Shown here piece by piece: positions 27,672 to 36,394 of a stretch of DNA of 43,976 nt. Numbering within the stretch: the first letter of the stretch is position 1; each line of letters opens with the position of its first letter. A model generated the notes under the pieces. That model was not told where the DNA came from. It saw only the letters and a program-made list of their open reading frames with translations, and searched no databases. A program made the translations under genes and the position numbers. This DNA is from Tissierella creatinophila DSM 6911 (GTDB lineage Bacteria; Bacillota; Clostridia; Tissierellales; Tissierellaceae), in NCBI RefSeq assembly GCF_001940565.1, contig NZ_LTDM01000012.1, positions 1-43,976 of the forward strand. The letters run 5' to 3'.

Positions 27672-29087
27672 ATGTTTGAATTTAATTTAAAATCTAGAGA
27701 CCATAACCATATACATTTTATAGGAATAGGTGGAATAAGTATGAGTGGCCTGGCCGAAATCCTTTTAAACAAAGGCTATAAAGTAACCGGTACTGACTCA
27801 AATGATAGTTCTATAATTACAAGACTTAAAAGTTTAGGAGCAGTTGTATTTTTAAATCATGATGTGAAAAATATCTCCGGTGCAGATTTAATAGTTTATA
27901 CAGATGCTATTTCAAATGACAATATAGAATTAAATGCAGCTAAAGAGTCAAATATAGAAACTATAGACAGAGCTAGTTTTCTTGGTGCGTTAATGAAAAA
28001 CTATACATATTCTATAGCAGTTTCTGGAACGCACGGAAAAACTACTACAACTAGTATGTTAGCAAGTATTACAAATCATGGAAATTTGGAACCCACAGTA
28101 CTTTTAGGCGGTCAACTAGATGATATAGGTGGAAATGTAAAAATAGATTCAGATGATTATATCTTAACTGAAGCTTGTGAATATAAAGGAAATATATTGA
28201 AATATTTTCCTACAATGGCAATTATTCTAAATATAGATGAAGATCATTTAGATTATTTTAAAAATATTAATCATATAGTAGATACATTTGTAGAATATGG
28301 GGAAAATTTAAAAGAAGATTCTTATCTTATAGCAAATATAGATGACCCTCACATGGGAAGGGTTATAGATAGCACAAAAGCAAAAGTTATAACATTTGGT
28401 ATTAAAAAGGATGCAGATTATAGAGCTGAAGATATTAAATTTTCAAAAGAGGGCTATCCTTCTTTTAACTTAAATATCAAAGGAAAAGGCAAGTTCCCAA
28501 TAAAACTAAAAGTTATGGGTAAACACAATATCTATAATTCAATAGCAAGTATGGCCTCAGCTGATACTTATGGTGTTCCTATAGAAGAGATATTAAAATA
28601 TATGAGTCTTTATGGTGGAGTTCATAGAAGGCTTGAATACAAGGGAAATTTTAGTGGAATAGATGTATTAGACGACTATGCTCATCATCCAACTGAGATA
28701 AAAGCAACACTTGAAGCTTTGAATAATAAAAAGGGCGGAGAATTATACTGCATATTTCAACCCCACACATTTACAAGAACTAAAGCATTGCTTGAAAGTT
28801 TTTCAGATTCTTTTACACTTGCAGACAATGTAATTATAACTGATATATATGCCGCTAGAGAACGAGATACAGGAGAAATACATTCTAGAGATTTATCAGA
28901 AAAGATAAAAGAGAAAGGAACAAACTCTATTTATCTTTCTACTTTTAAAGAAGTAGAAGACTATTTAATTTTAAAGGTTAAAAAAGGTGATATAATTCTT
29001 ACCATGGGAGCGGGAAATATATACTTGGTGGGAGAATCTCTACTTAATATTAAAAGCATAGACATCTTAGAAAAAGCTGTTGTATAA
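27672..29087 (+). CDS. murC: UDP-N-acetylmuramate--L-alanine ligase
   Basis: Adds the first stem-peptide residue, L-Ala, to UDP-MurNAc using ATP. The Mur ligase pattern is complete: an N-terminal UDP-binding fold with HFIGIGGISMSGLAEIL, the ATP loop SGTHGKTTTT (118-127), the central domain with NIDEDHLDYF, and the C-terminal DDYAHHPTEIKATL and FQPHTFTRT. Length 471 is typical. AGGAGG lies 8 nt before the ATG. It is monocistronic, converging with pgi on a shared terminator. Confidence 0.97.
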   Translation: MFEFNLKSRDHNHIHFIGIGGISMSGLAEILLNKGYKVTGTDSNDSSIITRLKSLGAVVFLNHDVKNISGADLIVYTDAISNDNIELNAAKESNIETIDRASFLGALMKNYTYSIAVSGTHGKTTTTSMLASITNHGNLEPTVLLGGQLDDIGGNVKIDSDDYILTEACEYKGNILKYFPTMAIILNIDEDHLDYFKNINHIVDTFVEYGENLKEDSYLIANIDDPHMGRVIDSTKAKVITFGIKKDADYRAEDIKFSKEGYPSFNLNIKGKGKFPIKLKVMGKHNIYNSIASMASADTYGVPIEEILKYMSLYGGVHRRLEYKGNFSGIDVLDDYAHHPTEIKATLEALNNKKGGELYCIFQPHTFTRTKALLESFSDSFTLADNVIITDIYAARERDTGEIHSRDLSEKIKEKGTNSIYLSTFKEVEDYLILKVKKGDIILTMGAGNIYLVGESLLNIKSIDILEKAVV

Positions 29088-29125
29088 AAAATGCATTAGG
29101 TTTATATAAACCTAATGCATTTTTT
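29086..29125. terminator. Bidirectional terminator between murC and pgi
   Basis: A perfect 40-nt palindrome (20-bp arms, with A-runs on the left and T-runs on the right of either strand). It starts within the murC stop codon and ends within the pgi stop codon, so it serves both convergent genes. Confidence 0.9.
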
Positions 29126-30431
29126 AGTATCCTGGCTTTTCAAGAAGTCTAAACATATTCTTTTTATATTCCTCTACCCCAGGCTGATCAAATGGATTTA
29201 CTCCTAAAAGATAACCTGAAACTGCACATGCTTTTTCAAAGAAGTAGATTAGCTTTCCAATATAAAACTCATTTAACTCTGGTATTGTTATGAGTAAATT
29301 TGGAACTCCTCCCTTTACATGAGCTTCTTTTGTGCCTTCAAGAGCTTTCTTGTTTATAAAGTTTAAACTCTTTCCCTCTAAAAAGTTTAACTCATCTAAA
29401 TTATCATCTGTAGCTTTTATAAATATATCTTCACCTTGATTTTCTATGCTTATAACTGTTTCAAATAAGTTTCTTCTTCCATCTTGTATAAATTGCCCCA
29501 TAGAGTGAAGATCAGTAGTAAAGTTTACAGATGCAGGAAAAAGCCCCTTTCCATCCTTTCCTTCTGACTCACCATAGAGTTGTTTCCACCATTCTGAAAA
29601 GTAATTTAAAGATGGTTCATAATTTACAAGTATTTCAATTTCTTTGCCTTTATTGTATAATATATTTCTTACAGTAGCATATTTATAAGCTATGTTTTTA
29701 TTTAAATCTTCATTAGAATATTCTTCCATACCATTTTTTGCGCCTTCCATGATCTTTTCTATATCTATACCGCTTACAGCAATAGGTAGAAGTCCCACGG
29801 GAGTAAGCACTGAAAATCTTCCTCCTACATCATCTGGAATTATAAAAGTTTCATAACCTTCTATATCAGATAATTCTTTTAAAGCTCCTTTTTCTCTATC
29901 AGTAGTCGCATATATTCGCTCTTTAGCTTCTTCTTTTCCATACCTTTTTTCCATATACTCTTTTAGAACCCTAAATGCTATAGCAGGTTCTGTAGTAGTT
30001 CCTGATTTAGATATAACATTTACACTTATATCTTTGCCTTCTATTAGCTCAAGTAAATGAAGCATGTAAGATGTTGAAATGCTATTTCCTAAATAATAGA
30101 TTTCAGGTCCATTTCTTTTTTCCTTTTCTAAGCTATTATAAAAGTTATGACTTAAAGCATCTATACAAGCCCTAGCACCTAAATATGAGCCACCTATTCC
30201 TATTACAATTAATATATCTGAATTATCTCTGATTTTTTTAGCCGAACTTTTTATTCTGTTAAATTCTTCCCTATCGTATTCTTTGGGTAAATTCATAAAT
30301 CCTAAGTAGTCGTTTCCAGGACCACTTTTTTCATGAAGTAAGTTATGACTTATATTTACAAATGGTTTTAATTTTTCAATTTCTTCTTTTGTTATAAAAG
30401 AATCTTCATAATTAAATTTAATATCTATGAT
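29124..30431 (-). CDS. pgi: Glucose-6-phosphate isomerase with a non-canonical start codon
   Basis: Interconverts glucose 6-phosphate and fructose 6-phosphate. Motifs include [42 protein letters not shown] and [13 protein letters not shown]. The first ATG in frame, at 30296, would give 390 residues and lose a conserved N-terminus. The 45 codons before it encode [17 protein letters not shown] and [17 protein letters not shown], which match Pgi N-termini, yet contain no ATG, GTG or TTG. AAAGGGGG (30440-30447) stands 8 nt before an ATC (30429-30431) and 11 nt before an ATA, so a rare AUC or AUA start is likely (435 or 434 residues). It follows the PAS-PP2C gene by 14 nt. A mutation or sequence error at the start codon is the alternative. 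Confidence 0.9.
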   Translation of the reverse strand: MIDIKFNYEDSFITKEEIEKLKPFVNISHNLLHEKSGPGNDYLGFMNLPKEYDREEFNRIKSSAKKIRDNSDILIVIGIGGSYLGARACIDALSHNFYNSLEKEKRNGPEIYYLGNSISTSYMLHLLELIEGKDISVNVISKSGTTTEPAIAFRVLKEYMEKRYGKEEAKERIYATTDREKGALKELSDIEGYETFIIPDDVGGRFSVLTPVGLLPIAVSGIDIEKIMEGAKNGMEEYSNEDLNKNIAYKYATVRNILYNKGKEIEILVNYEPSLNYFSEWWKQLYGESEGKDGKGLFPASVNFTTDLHSMGQFIQDGRRNLFETVISIENQGEDIFIKATDDNLDELNFLEGKSLNFINKKALEGTKEAHVKGGVPNLLITIPELNEFYIGKLIYFFEKACAVSGYLLGVNPFDQPGVEEYKKNMFRLLEKPGY

Positions 30432-30445
30432 AAAATCATCCCCCT

Positions 30446-31582
30446 TTAATATAATATTTCTAATAGCATTAGTGCAAAGTCATCTGCTATTTCTCCAAAG
30501 CTATGTTTAAATACTGTATCTTCTATAGATCTAAGCATTTCATCAGGATTTGTTTTTATCACATCAATAAGCCTTTCTATTCCAAATTCTCTACCTGAAT
30601 AATCTCTTGCCTCTGTTACTCCATCGGTATAAAATAGAATTTTGTCCCCTGAATCTATTTGTATCTCTTTCTCTTTAAAGGTGATTTTCTTTAGTAGTGA
30701 AGAAATTGGGTATCCTTTATTTTCTATTACCTCTATTATATCCTTTTCTATATTATATCTTATAGGCATACAATTATGACCAGCATTTACATATCTAAAT
30801 TTTTTCGTTCTAGTATTTAAGATTCCATAAAATATAGTAAAATAGTATTCAGCTTCTAAACTAAGGCTTAAAAACCTCTTATGAAGCTCTTGTAATCTAT
30901 CTGATGGACTAGCAGGGTCATCTGTCATAACCCTCATAGTTTGTCGAATAAACATAGTCATAAGACTAGCTGCCACTCCATTTCCAACAACATCACTTAT
31001 ATAAACCCCTATATGTTCTTCATCTATTGTATAGATGTCAAACATGTCCCCACTTAATGTCTCAGAAGGTTTATATATATAATCTAAATTTACATTTCTT
31101 ATCTTTCCATTTTTAGGAAGCATCTTTTGTTGGAGCCTTTTAGAAAACTCTAAATCACTATTCATCTTTCTATTTTTGTTTATAAGTTCTAGTTCTAGTT
31201 TTCTTTCACGCGTTACATTTCTAAACACTTCTACTGCAGCTATTATAACACCTTTTGAATTCTTTACAGGAGAACTTTTAACAGAATAAGTTTTCCCTTG
31301 TATGATTTCTTCCTTTTGTATTATTTCACCTGTTGCCATACTTCTATTAGTAATACAACTACGACAAGCCTTAGAATTACAAATAACTTCATAACATTTT
31401 CTACCAATAATATCTTCACCTAAATCATCTTTCATAGCCTTATTTGCATAAATCACTATACCATCTTCATCTATAACTCTAACCCAATCAGCCATACCTT
31501 CTAAGACATGGTAATTGAGCTTTCCATAATCTAATTTTTCCGATCTTTTATCTATCTTTATAAAATCAGTTTCTTTTAACAT
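30446..31582 (-). CDS. PAS-domain PP2C (SpoIIE/RsbU-type) serine phosphatase
   Basis: A signalling phosphatase likely to act on an anti-anti-sigma-type partner, which is not in this window. Residues about 25-130 form a PAS sensor domain with [18 protein letters not shown]. It carries four close cysteines (C63, C68, C73, C76), suggesting a metal or redox site. A short coiled coil (about 133-155) leads to the SpoIIE-type PP2C domain: [39 protein letters not shown], and [13 protein letters not shown] start at ATG 31582, just after GGGTGAG; a TTG four codons upstream is possible. No membrane segment is seen, so it is cytosolic and distinct from spoIIE. Its stop is 14 nt from the proposed pgi start. 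Confidence 0.9.
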   Translation of the reverse strand: MLKETDFIKIDKRSEKLDYGKLNYHVLEGMADWVRVIDEDGIVIYANKAMKDDLGEDIIGRKCYEVICNSKACRSCITNRSMATGEIIQKEEIIQGKTYSVKSSPVKNSKGVIIAAVEVFRNVTRERKLELELINKNRKMNSDLEFSKRLQQKMLPKNGKIRNVNLDYIYKPSETLSGDMFDIYTIDEEHIGVYISDVVGNGVAASLMTMFIRQTMRVMTDDPASPSDRLQELHKRFLSLSLEAEYYFTIFYGILNTRTKKFRYVNAGHNCMPIRYNIEKDIIEVIENKGYPISSLLKKITFKEKEIQIDSGDKILFYTDGVTEARDYSGREFGIERLIDVIKTNPDEMLRSIEDTVFKHSFGEIADDFALMLLEILY

Positions 31583-31621
31583 ACACTCACCCAATTCGTT
31601 TATTTTATCCGATAGCTTAGG

Positions 31622-31648
31622 TCAGATGAGGATTAAAACCACATCTGA
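31622..31648. other. Stem-loop upstream of the PAS-PP2C gene
   Basis: TCAGATG (31622-31628) pairs with CATCTGA (31642-31648); inner GG/CC pairs after one mismatch shorten the loop. It lies 40 nt before the PP2C start and 70 nt after the adenosyltransferase stop, with no T-run. It could be an operator or a leader structure. Confidence 0.45.
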
Positions 31649-31718
31649 TAAATTTTTATTTATATTATCATTGTATATTATATTATAAATTATTTCTATA
31701 GATAAAGATCAATTTAAA

Positions 31719-32243
31719 TTAATATTTTACTTTTATTTCATCTTCTTCTAGATATCTTCCTATTGCATAGAGTGTATCAGATAATCTATTTACATACTTT
31801 ATCACTAGTTGATCTATATCTTCGTTTCTTGCAAGAGTTATAATTCTTCTTTCTCCTCTTCTACATATAGTTCTAGCAACATGAACGTATGCAGATTTTT
31901 TACTAGAACCCGGGACTATAAAACCTTTAGGATTATCCAGTCTTCCCATATATATATCTACTATTTCCTCTAATCTTTTTATATCTATTTCTTCAATATA
32001 GAATTTAATCTTTGTTTTATCTTTTGTAGCTAAATTTGTAGTTACAGTAAATAGCTTATTTTGTATCTCTTCTAGTATATTATATATTTCTTTATCATCT
32101 ACATAGTTTTTAGCTATACCTAGAAAAGATATGAGTTCATCGATTGTTCCATAACTCTCTACCCTTATATCATCTTTGAAGAGTCTTGTATTGTCATATA
32201 AAGAAGTTTTTCCTCTATCTCCTGTTTTAGTATATATATCCAT
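31719..32243 (-). CDS. PduO-type ATP:cob(I)alamin adenosyltransferase
   Basis: Transfers the adenosyl group of ATP to cob(I)alamin, making adenosylcobalamin. Motifs of the PduO family: the N-terminal ATP-binding YTKTGDRGKTSLYD (4-17), VESYGTIDELISFLG, FIVPGSSKKSAYVHVARTIC (about 108-128) and RRGERR, and the C-terminal YVNRLSDTLYAIGRYL. The 174 residues form the usual five-helix bundle. AGGAAG precedes the ATG. It follows the RlmL-like gene by 14 nt and so is cotranscribed with it. The link between the two is not obvious. Confidence 0.93.
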   Translation of the reverse strand: MDIYTKTGDRGKTSLYDNTRLFKDDIRVESYGTIDELISFLGIAKNYVDDKEIYNILEEIQNKLFTVTTNLATKDKTKIKFYIEEIDIKRLEEIVDIYMGRLDNPKGFIVPGSSKKSAYVHVARTICRRGERRIITLARNEDIDQLVIKYVNRLSDTLYAIGRYLEEDEIKVKY

Positions 32244-32257
32244 TTTAATCTTCCTTT

Positions 32258-33400
32258 CTATTTTAATCCTTTATCAGGCCTTGGACCATAAAACTGGTAA
32301 TAAGTAGTTTCAATCCTCCCATTGTAAAGCTTTCTCTTTCTATCAGCTCTTCTATCATATAGCGCCTCAAAGTTTTTACTAGAAGTAATTGCATAAACTG
32401 ACCAAGTTTTAAGTTCTTTAAACTTTTCACCAAAGTCTTTATAGAGCATATTAATTTCTTCTACTTCTCCCATTCTTTCACCATACGGAGGATTTGTAAT
32501 TACTACACCGTATTCATCTTTTAAATCAACATCTCTCATATCTTTCATAAAAAATTGTATATCATCTTCAAGTCCTAAATTTGCAGCATTGTCTCTTGCT
32601 CTTAATATAGATCTTTTATCTGTATCTGAACCAAGTATCTGAAGCTGGGTGTCGTTGTCTATTTTTTTCATAGCTTCTCTTTTTACTTCAGCCCAATAAC
32701 TTTTATCAACTCTACTCCACTCTTCTGCTGCAAAATTTCTGTCAAGTCCTGGAGCTATATTTCTTGCAATCATAGCAGCTTCTATGGGAATTGTTCCTGA
32801 TCCACAAAAAGGATCAAATAAAACTCTATCTTTATTCCAGAAACTTAAAAGCACCATAGCAGCAGCTAAAGTCTCTTTGATAGGAGCATCTCCAGCTCTA
32901 TCTCTATATCCTCTTTTGTGAAGACCAGCACCTGAGGTATCTATTGTTAGCGTTGCTACATCCTTTAACAAAGCAACCTCTATAGTATACTTTGCTCCAG
33001 TTTTTGGAAACCAATCCACATCATATTTTGTCTTTAATTTTTCAACTACAGCTTTTTCTACTATTCTTTGACAATCAGATATACTATATAATTTGGAATT
33101 TATGCTTTTTCCTTCTACTACAAAGTTTGCATCTTCTTCTATCCACTCATCCCATGGAAGTGCTTTAGTCTTTTCAAATAATTCATCAAAAGAAAATGCT
33201 TTAAATTCTCCCATCTTTAAAAGTATCCTCTCTGCAGTTCTAAGCCATATATTTGCTTTAGGGATATCTCTTTCACTTCCCGAAAATATAACTTTACCAT
33301 TTTCAACCTTTAAGTTCTTATATCCAAGCGCTTCTAATTCTCTTTTGGCTATTGCCTCTAAGCCAAATGTAGTTGTTGCAATAAGTTCTATATTATTCAT
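32258..33400 (-). CDS. THUMP-domain 23S rRNA guanine-N2 methyltransferase (RlmL/YpsC-like)
   Basis: Probable N2-guanine rRNA methyltransferase. A ferredoxin-like/THUMP RNA-binding region covers about 1-155. The SAM-dependent domain follows, with motif I DPFCGSGTIPIEAA (196-209) and the catalytic motif NPPYGER (303-309), the NPPY type used for exocyclic amino methylation. At 381 residues it matches the short Firmicute form, without the second methyltransferase half of E. coli RlmL. GGAG lies 9 nt before ATG 33400. It is the first gene of its unit; a weak TATAAT lies at 33430-33435 on the minus strand. Confidence 0.93.
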   Translation of the reverse strand: MNNIELIATTTFGLEAIAKRELEALGYKNLKVENGKVIFSGSERDIPKANIWLRTAERILLKMGEFKAFSFDELFEKTKALPWDEWIEEDANFVVEGKSINSKLYSISDCQRIVEKAVVEKLKTKYDVDWFPKTGAKYTIEVALLKDVATLTIDTSGAGLHKRGYRDRAGDAPIKETLAAAMVLLSFWNKDRVLFDPFCGSGTIPIEAAMIARNIAPGLDRNFAAEEWSRVDKSYWAEVKREAMKKIDNDTQLQILGSDTDKRSILRARDNAANLGLEDDIQFFMKDMRDVDLKDEYGVVITNPPYGERMGEVEEINMLYKDFGEKFKELKTWSVYAITSSKNFEALYDRRADRKRKLYNGRIETTYYQFYGPRPDKGLK

Positions 33401-33484
33401 CAATTATCTCTCCTTTTAAATATATGTTTATTATATCTCATATTTTTATCAATAAAAAGTTATTTTAGTTTTTTATAAATAATT

Positions 33485-33514
33485 TTGGGTAAGAATACTA
33501 TTAAGCGGTAAAAT
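33485..33514 (+). promoter_or_regulatory. Probable promoter of the superoxide reductase gene
   Basis: TTGGGT (33485-33490), 18 nt, TAAAAT (33509-33514), ending 24 nt before the start codon, with GGAGG between. The -35 matches the consensus at only three of six positions. Confidence 0.45.
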
Positions 33515-33538
33515 ATAAACAACTATGGAGGTTTTTTT

Positions 33539-33916
33539 ATGAAAAGTATTGGAAATTTATATCAAAGTGGAGATTGGAAAGGCGAAAAGCACGTCCCTGT
33601 AATTCATGCGCCTGAAACTATACAAAAAGGCGAAGAAGTAGAAGTTAAAGTTATTATAGGAGAAGAAATACCTCATCCTAACACATTAGAACATCATATA
33701 GCATGGATAAAGATTTATTTTTTAGCAGAAGGCTCTAAATTCCCAGTAGAAATAGGTACTTATAATTTCTCAGCCCATGGAGAAAATGGACTATTTACAT
33801 CTTCAGATATGAGTGTAAGATTTAATACTGAAAAATCTGGAACTATCTTTGCAACTTCCTATTGCAATATTCATGGTCTTTGGGAAAATAGTCAAGAATT
33901 AATAGTAGAAGGCTAA
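33539..33916 (+). CDS. Class II superoxide reductase (neelaredoxin)
   Basis: Reduces superoxide to hydrogen peroxide without forming oxygen, a typical defence of anaerobes. The 125 residues form only the catalytic iron domain, without the desulforedoxin N-terminus of class I enzymes. The expected iron ligands are visible: His18 in EKHVPVI, His46 and His52 in HPNTLEHH, and Cys109 and His112 in YCNIHG. The Glu16-Lys17 pair matches the catalytic lysine loop. GGAGG precedes the ATG by 9 nt. It is transcribed alone, divergent from the methyltransferase gene, directly upstream of the tyrS T-box. A rubredoxin partner is not in this window. Confidence 0.94.
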   Translation: MKSIGNLYQSGDWKGEKHVPVIHAPETIQKGEEVEVKVIIGEEIPHPNTLEHHIAWIKIYFLAEGSKFPVEIGTYNFSAHGENGLFTSSDMSVRFNTEKSGTIFATSYCNIHGLWENSQELIVEG

Positions 33917-33926
33917 ATCTTTATTC

Positions 33927-33958
33927 TTGACAAAGAAAAGAAAATATATTAGTATACT
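33927..33958 (+). promoter_or_regulatory. Possible promoter of the tyrS leader
   Basis: TTGACA (33927-33932) and TATACT (33953-33958). The spacer is 20 nt, longer than ideal, so one of the boxes may be imperfectly chosen. Position before the T-box supports it. Confidence 0.5.
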
Positions 33959-33965
33959 TATATAG

Positions 33966-34213
33966 TGCAGTGGGGTAAATTAATATAAAACTGTGAAGGA
34001 TAAAAGTAGCTTAATTTAGTTAAATATAGAGAATAGACTACTGGTGGAATGTCTATAACTTAATTTAAAGTGAATTACATATCTAGAGTTTCAATAGCAA
34101 TTACTATTGCGTCTTATTCCACGTTACGGAAAACTTGAGGCTTTATGCAAATTAAGGTGGTACCACGGGTGTTTCTCGTCCTTTTAGGAGAGAAATGCCC
34201 TTTTTTTATTTTA
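33966..34213 (+). promoter_or_regulatory. T-box riboswitch, tyrosine type, with terminator
   Basis: The T-box core AAGGTGGTACCACG (34154-34167) is clear, preceded by the long stem I region with GGTGG at its distal part. A candidate specifier codon TAC (Tyr) lies at 34076-34078 in GAATTACATATC, on the 3' side of stem I. The terminator hairpin (about 34167-34200: GGGTGTTTCTC with GAGAAATGCCC) runs into TTTTTTT. Uncharged tRNA-Tyr would favour the antiterminator and let tyrS be transcribed. The leader ends 33 nt before the tyrS ATG. Confidence 0.93.
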
Positions 34214-34233
34214 TTTTAAAGGAGAGAATTTAG

Positions 34234-35457
34234 ATGGAAAATGTTTTTGACATTTTAAAAGAACGTGGATATATCGACCAAGTTACTTTTGAAGAAGAAT
34301 TAAGAGAACTTTTAGGAAAAGAATCAGTTCCATTTTATATTGGTTTTGATGCTACCGCAGATAGTTTAACCCTTGGTCATTACTTGCAAATAATGGTTAT
34401 GATTCATATGCAAAAGGCAGGGCATAGACCTATAGCACTTCTAGGTGGAGGTACTACTATGGTAGGTGACCCTTCTGGAAAAACAGATATGCGAAAGATA
34501 TTAACACGTGAGATGATAGATTATAATGCTTCAAAATTTAAAGATCAACTTAGCAACTTTATAGATTTTGGAGAAGGAAAAGCTATTATAGTAAACAACG
34601 CAGATTGGCTACTTGATTTAAACTTTTTAGAGTTTATGAGAGACATCGGAGTTCATTTTAATGTAAATAGAATGCTTAACTTTGACTGCTATAAAAATAG
34701 AATAGACAAAGGACTTACATTTTTCGAGTTTAGCTATATGCTAATGCAATCTTATGACTTCTTAAAACTATATAGGGATTATAATTGTAAATTGCAACTT
34801 GGCGGTAGCGACCAATGGTCAAACATGATAGGTGGATACGAATTAGTTAGAAAGATAGAAGAAGATAAGGTATATGCAATGACCTTTAAACTTTTAGCTA
34901 CTGCTTCTGGAACTAAAATGGGTAAAACTGAAGCTGGAACCATTTGGTTAGATGAAGAAAAGACCCCTCCTTATGAATTATTCCAGTATATGCGAAATAC
35001 AGATGATAGAGATGTAGAAAAATTCTTAAGCCTACTTACATTCCTTCCTATGAAAGAAGTAAAAAGATTGGGAGCTTTAGAAGGAGCTGAAATAAATAAA
35101 GCTAAAGAAATTTTAGCTTTTGAAGTAACACGTTCTATCCATGGCGAAGAAAAAGCAAAAGCCGCTCAAGATGCTTCAAAAGCTCTATTTAAAGGAGGAG
35201 ATGAGCAAGGTTCTATACCATTTACAGAGATGAGTTCTTCAATATTTGAAGAAGGGATCGGTATATTAGATTTATTAAGAGAGTTAGGTCTTATAAAGTC
35301 TAATAGTGAAGGTAGAAGACTCATTGAACAAGGTGGAATCAGTATAGATGATCAAAAGGTAAATTCAATAGATAAAAATATATCATTAGAAGACTTTAAC
35401 GATGGAAAAATCTTAATCAAAAAAGGTAAAAAAGTTTATCATCAAGTAAAAATATAA
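34234..35457 (+). CDS. tyrS: Tyrosyl-tRNA synthetase
   Basis: Class I synthetase charging tRNA-Tyr. The HIGH-like motif is TLGHY (46-50), the KMSKS loop is KMGKT (228-232), and LGGSDQWSNMIGG binds tyrosine and adenylate. An S4 RNA-binding domain ends the protein (about 345-407, LGLIKSNSEGRRLIEQGGI). Length 407 is standard. GGAGAG lies before the ATG. Regulation by the upstream tyrosine T-box agrees with the product. A terminator overlaps its stop codon. Confidence 0.97.
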   Translation: MENVFDILKERGYIDQVTFEEELRELLGKESVPFYIGFDATADSLTLGHYLQIMVMIHMQKAGHRPIALLGGGTTMVGDPSGKTDMRKILTREMIDYNASKFKDQLSNFIDFGEGKAIIVNNADWLLDLNFLEFMRDIGVHFNVNRMLNFDCYKNRIDKGLTFFEFSYMLMQSYDFLKLYRDYNCKLQLGGSDQWSNMIGGYELVRKIEEDKVYAMTFKLLATASGTKMGKTEAGTIWLDEEKTPPYELFQYMRNTDDRDVEKFLSLLTFLPMKEVKRLGALEGAEINKAKEILAFEVTRSIHGEEKAKAAQDASKALFKGGDEQGSIPFTEMSSSIFEEGIGILDLLRELGLIKSNSEGRRLIEQGGISIDDQKVNSIDKNISLEDFNDGKILIKKGKKVYHQVKI

Positions 35458-35483
35458 GCTCTAATTAGAGCTTGTATTTTTTT
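35456..35483 (+). terminator. tyrS terminator
   Basis: AAGCTCTAATTAGAGCTT (35456-35473) forms a hairpin followed by GTATTTTTTT. It starts inside the tyrS stop codon. Downstream, 35474-35580 holds a TATACT (35540-35545) that may serve the next gene, but no clear -35. Confidence 0.75.
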
Positions 35484-35591
35484 ACATAAATTTCCTTATA
35501 AACCATAGTTTGAGGGTTTATCCTCCTTAAATTAAATGTTATACTTTAAAAAGTTACAAAATTATTACAAAATTAATTTAGGAGGAATATT

Positions 35592-36332
35592 ATGTTAAAA
35601 AGATTCAAAGTATTATTTTTATCTTTAGGTATAATTATGTTAGGGAGTAATGTAGCTTCTGCATCTAACTATAATTATAATAAGTTTACAAATTATAAGG
35701 TGGATTCCAATTTCTATGATACATATACAAATAGAGATTATAATTATAGCTGGAATGTGAACATATGGAATAAACCAGGAACAATAGTAAAACCCAATGT
35801 ACCATCAGTACCAGTAAAACCAAAACCAGAGATGCCTAAACCTGAAGTGCCGAGTGTTCCAGAAATACCAAAGCCGGTTGAACCTAAACCTGAAGTGCCT
35901 TCTAAACCCGAAACACCTAAGCCAGAAGTGCCTTCAACAGAAACAGGGCTATCACAAATGGAAGCAGAAGTTGTAAGACTTGTAAATATTGAAAGGCAAA
36001 AAAACTCTCTTTCGGCCTTTACCCCTAGCAATAAATTATCTAATGTTGCAAGACTAAAGTCACAAGATATGGCAGAAGGAAATTATTTTAGCCATCAATC
36101 ACCAAAGTATGGAAGTCCATTTGATATGATGAAATCATTTGGAATAAGTTACAAAACAGCAGGAGAAAATATAGCAAAGGGTTATAATTCAGCAGAATCT
36201 GTAGTTAAAGGATGGATGAATTCACAAGGTCATAGAGAAAACATTTTAAATTCTAGTTTTAATACTATAGGAGTAGGTTCATTTACTTCTTCAAATGGAA
36301 CGATTTACTGGACACAGATGTTTACAAATTAA
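35592..36332 (+). CDS. Secreted CAP-domain (YkwD/SCP-like) protein with proline-rich linker
   Basis: Exported protein of 246 residues. The Sec signal peptide is residues 1-24, with AxA cleavage after Ala24. A Tyr/Asn-rich segment (25-55) follows, then a Pro-Lys-Glu-Val repeat linker (about 60-115) built of KPEVPS/KPETPK-type units. A CAP domain ends the protein (about 120-246), with VRLVNIERQK, LSNVARLKSQDMAEGNYFSH, GENIAKGY, GWMNSQGHRENIL and YWTQMF. The family is common in spore-formers (YkwD, SafA-associated or surface proteins), but its substrate is unknown. AGGAGG precedes the ATG. It is alone and convergent with the patatin gene across a perfect palindrome. Confidence 0.92.
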   Translation: MLKRFKVLFLSLGIIMLGSNVASASNYNYNKFTNYKVDSNFYDTYTNRDYNYSWNVNIWNKPGTIVKPNVPSVPVKPKPEMPKPEVPSVPEIPKPVEPKPEVPSKPETPKPEVPSTETGLSQMEAEVVRLVNIERQKNSLSAFTPSNKLSNVARLKSQDMAEGNYFSHQSPKYGSPFDMMKSFGISYKTAGENIAKGYNSAESVVKGWMNSQGHRENILNSSFNTIGVGSFTSSNGTIYWTQMFTN

Positions 36333-36333
36333 T

Positions 36334-36394
36334 TTTCATATAAGAACTCACCTAGAAATTATCAGATAATTTCTAGGTGAGTTCTTATATGAAA
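36334..36394. terminator. Perfect 30-bp-arm palindrome between convergent genes
   Basis: Positions 36334-36363 are exactly complementary to 36365-36394, around a single central base. It lies 1 nt after the CAP gene stop and abuts the patatin gene stop. A bidirectional terminator is the likely role, but the arms end without a U-run and are much longer than the other terminators here (8-20 bp). Confidence 0.7.

Noticed and set aside
29124-30296. pgi as a 5'-truncated pseudogene
   Set aside because: The missing N-terminus is encoded intact and in frame just upstream, behind a strong ribosome site; only the start codon is unusual.
35744-36031. Gly-Thr-rich open frame opposite the CAP-protein linker
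   Set aside because: It is the mirror of the Pro-Glu-Val codon repeats; no ribosome site or promoter.
36334-36394. Palindrome as an insertion-sequence end or miniature transposon
   Set aside because: It fits exactly between two stop codons, shows no target duplication and no partner copy in this window.
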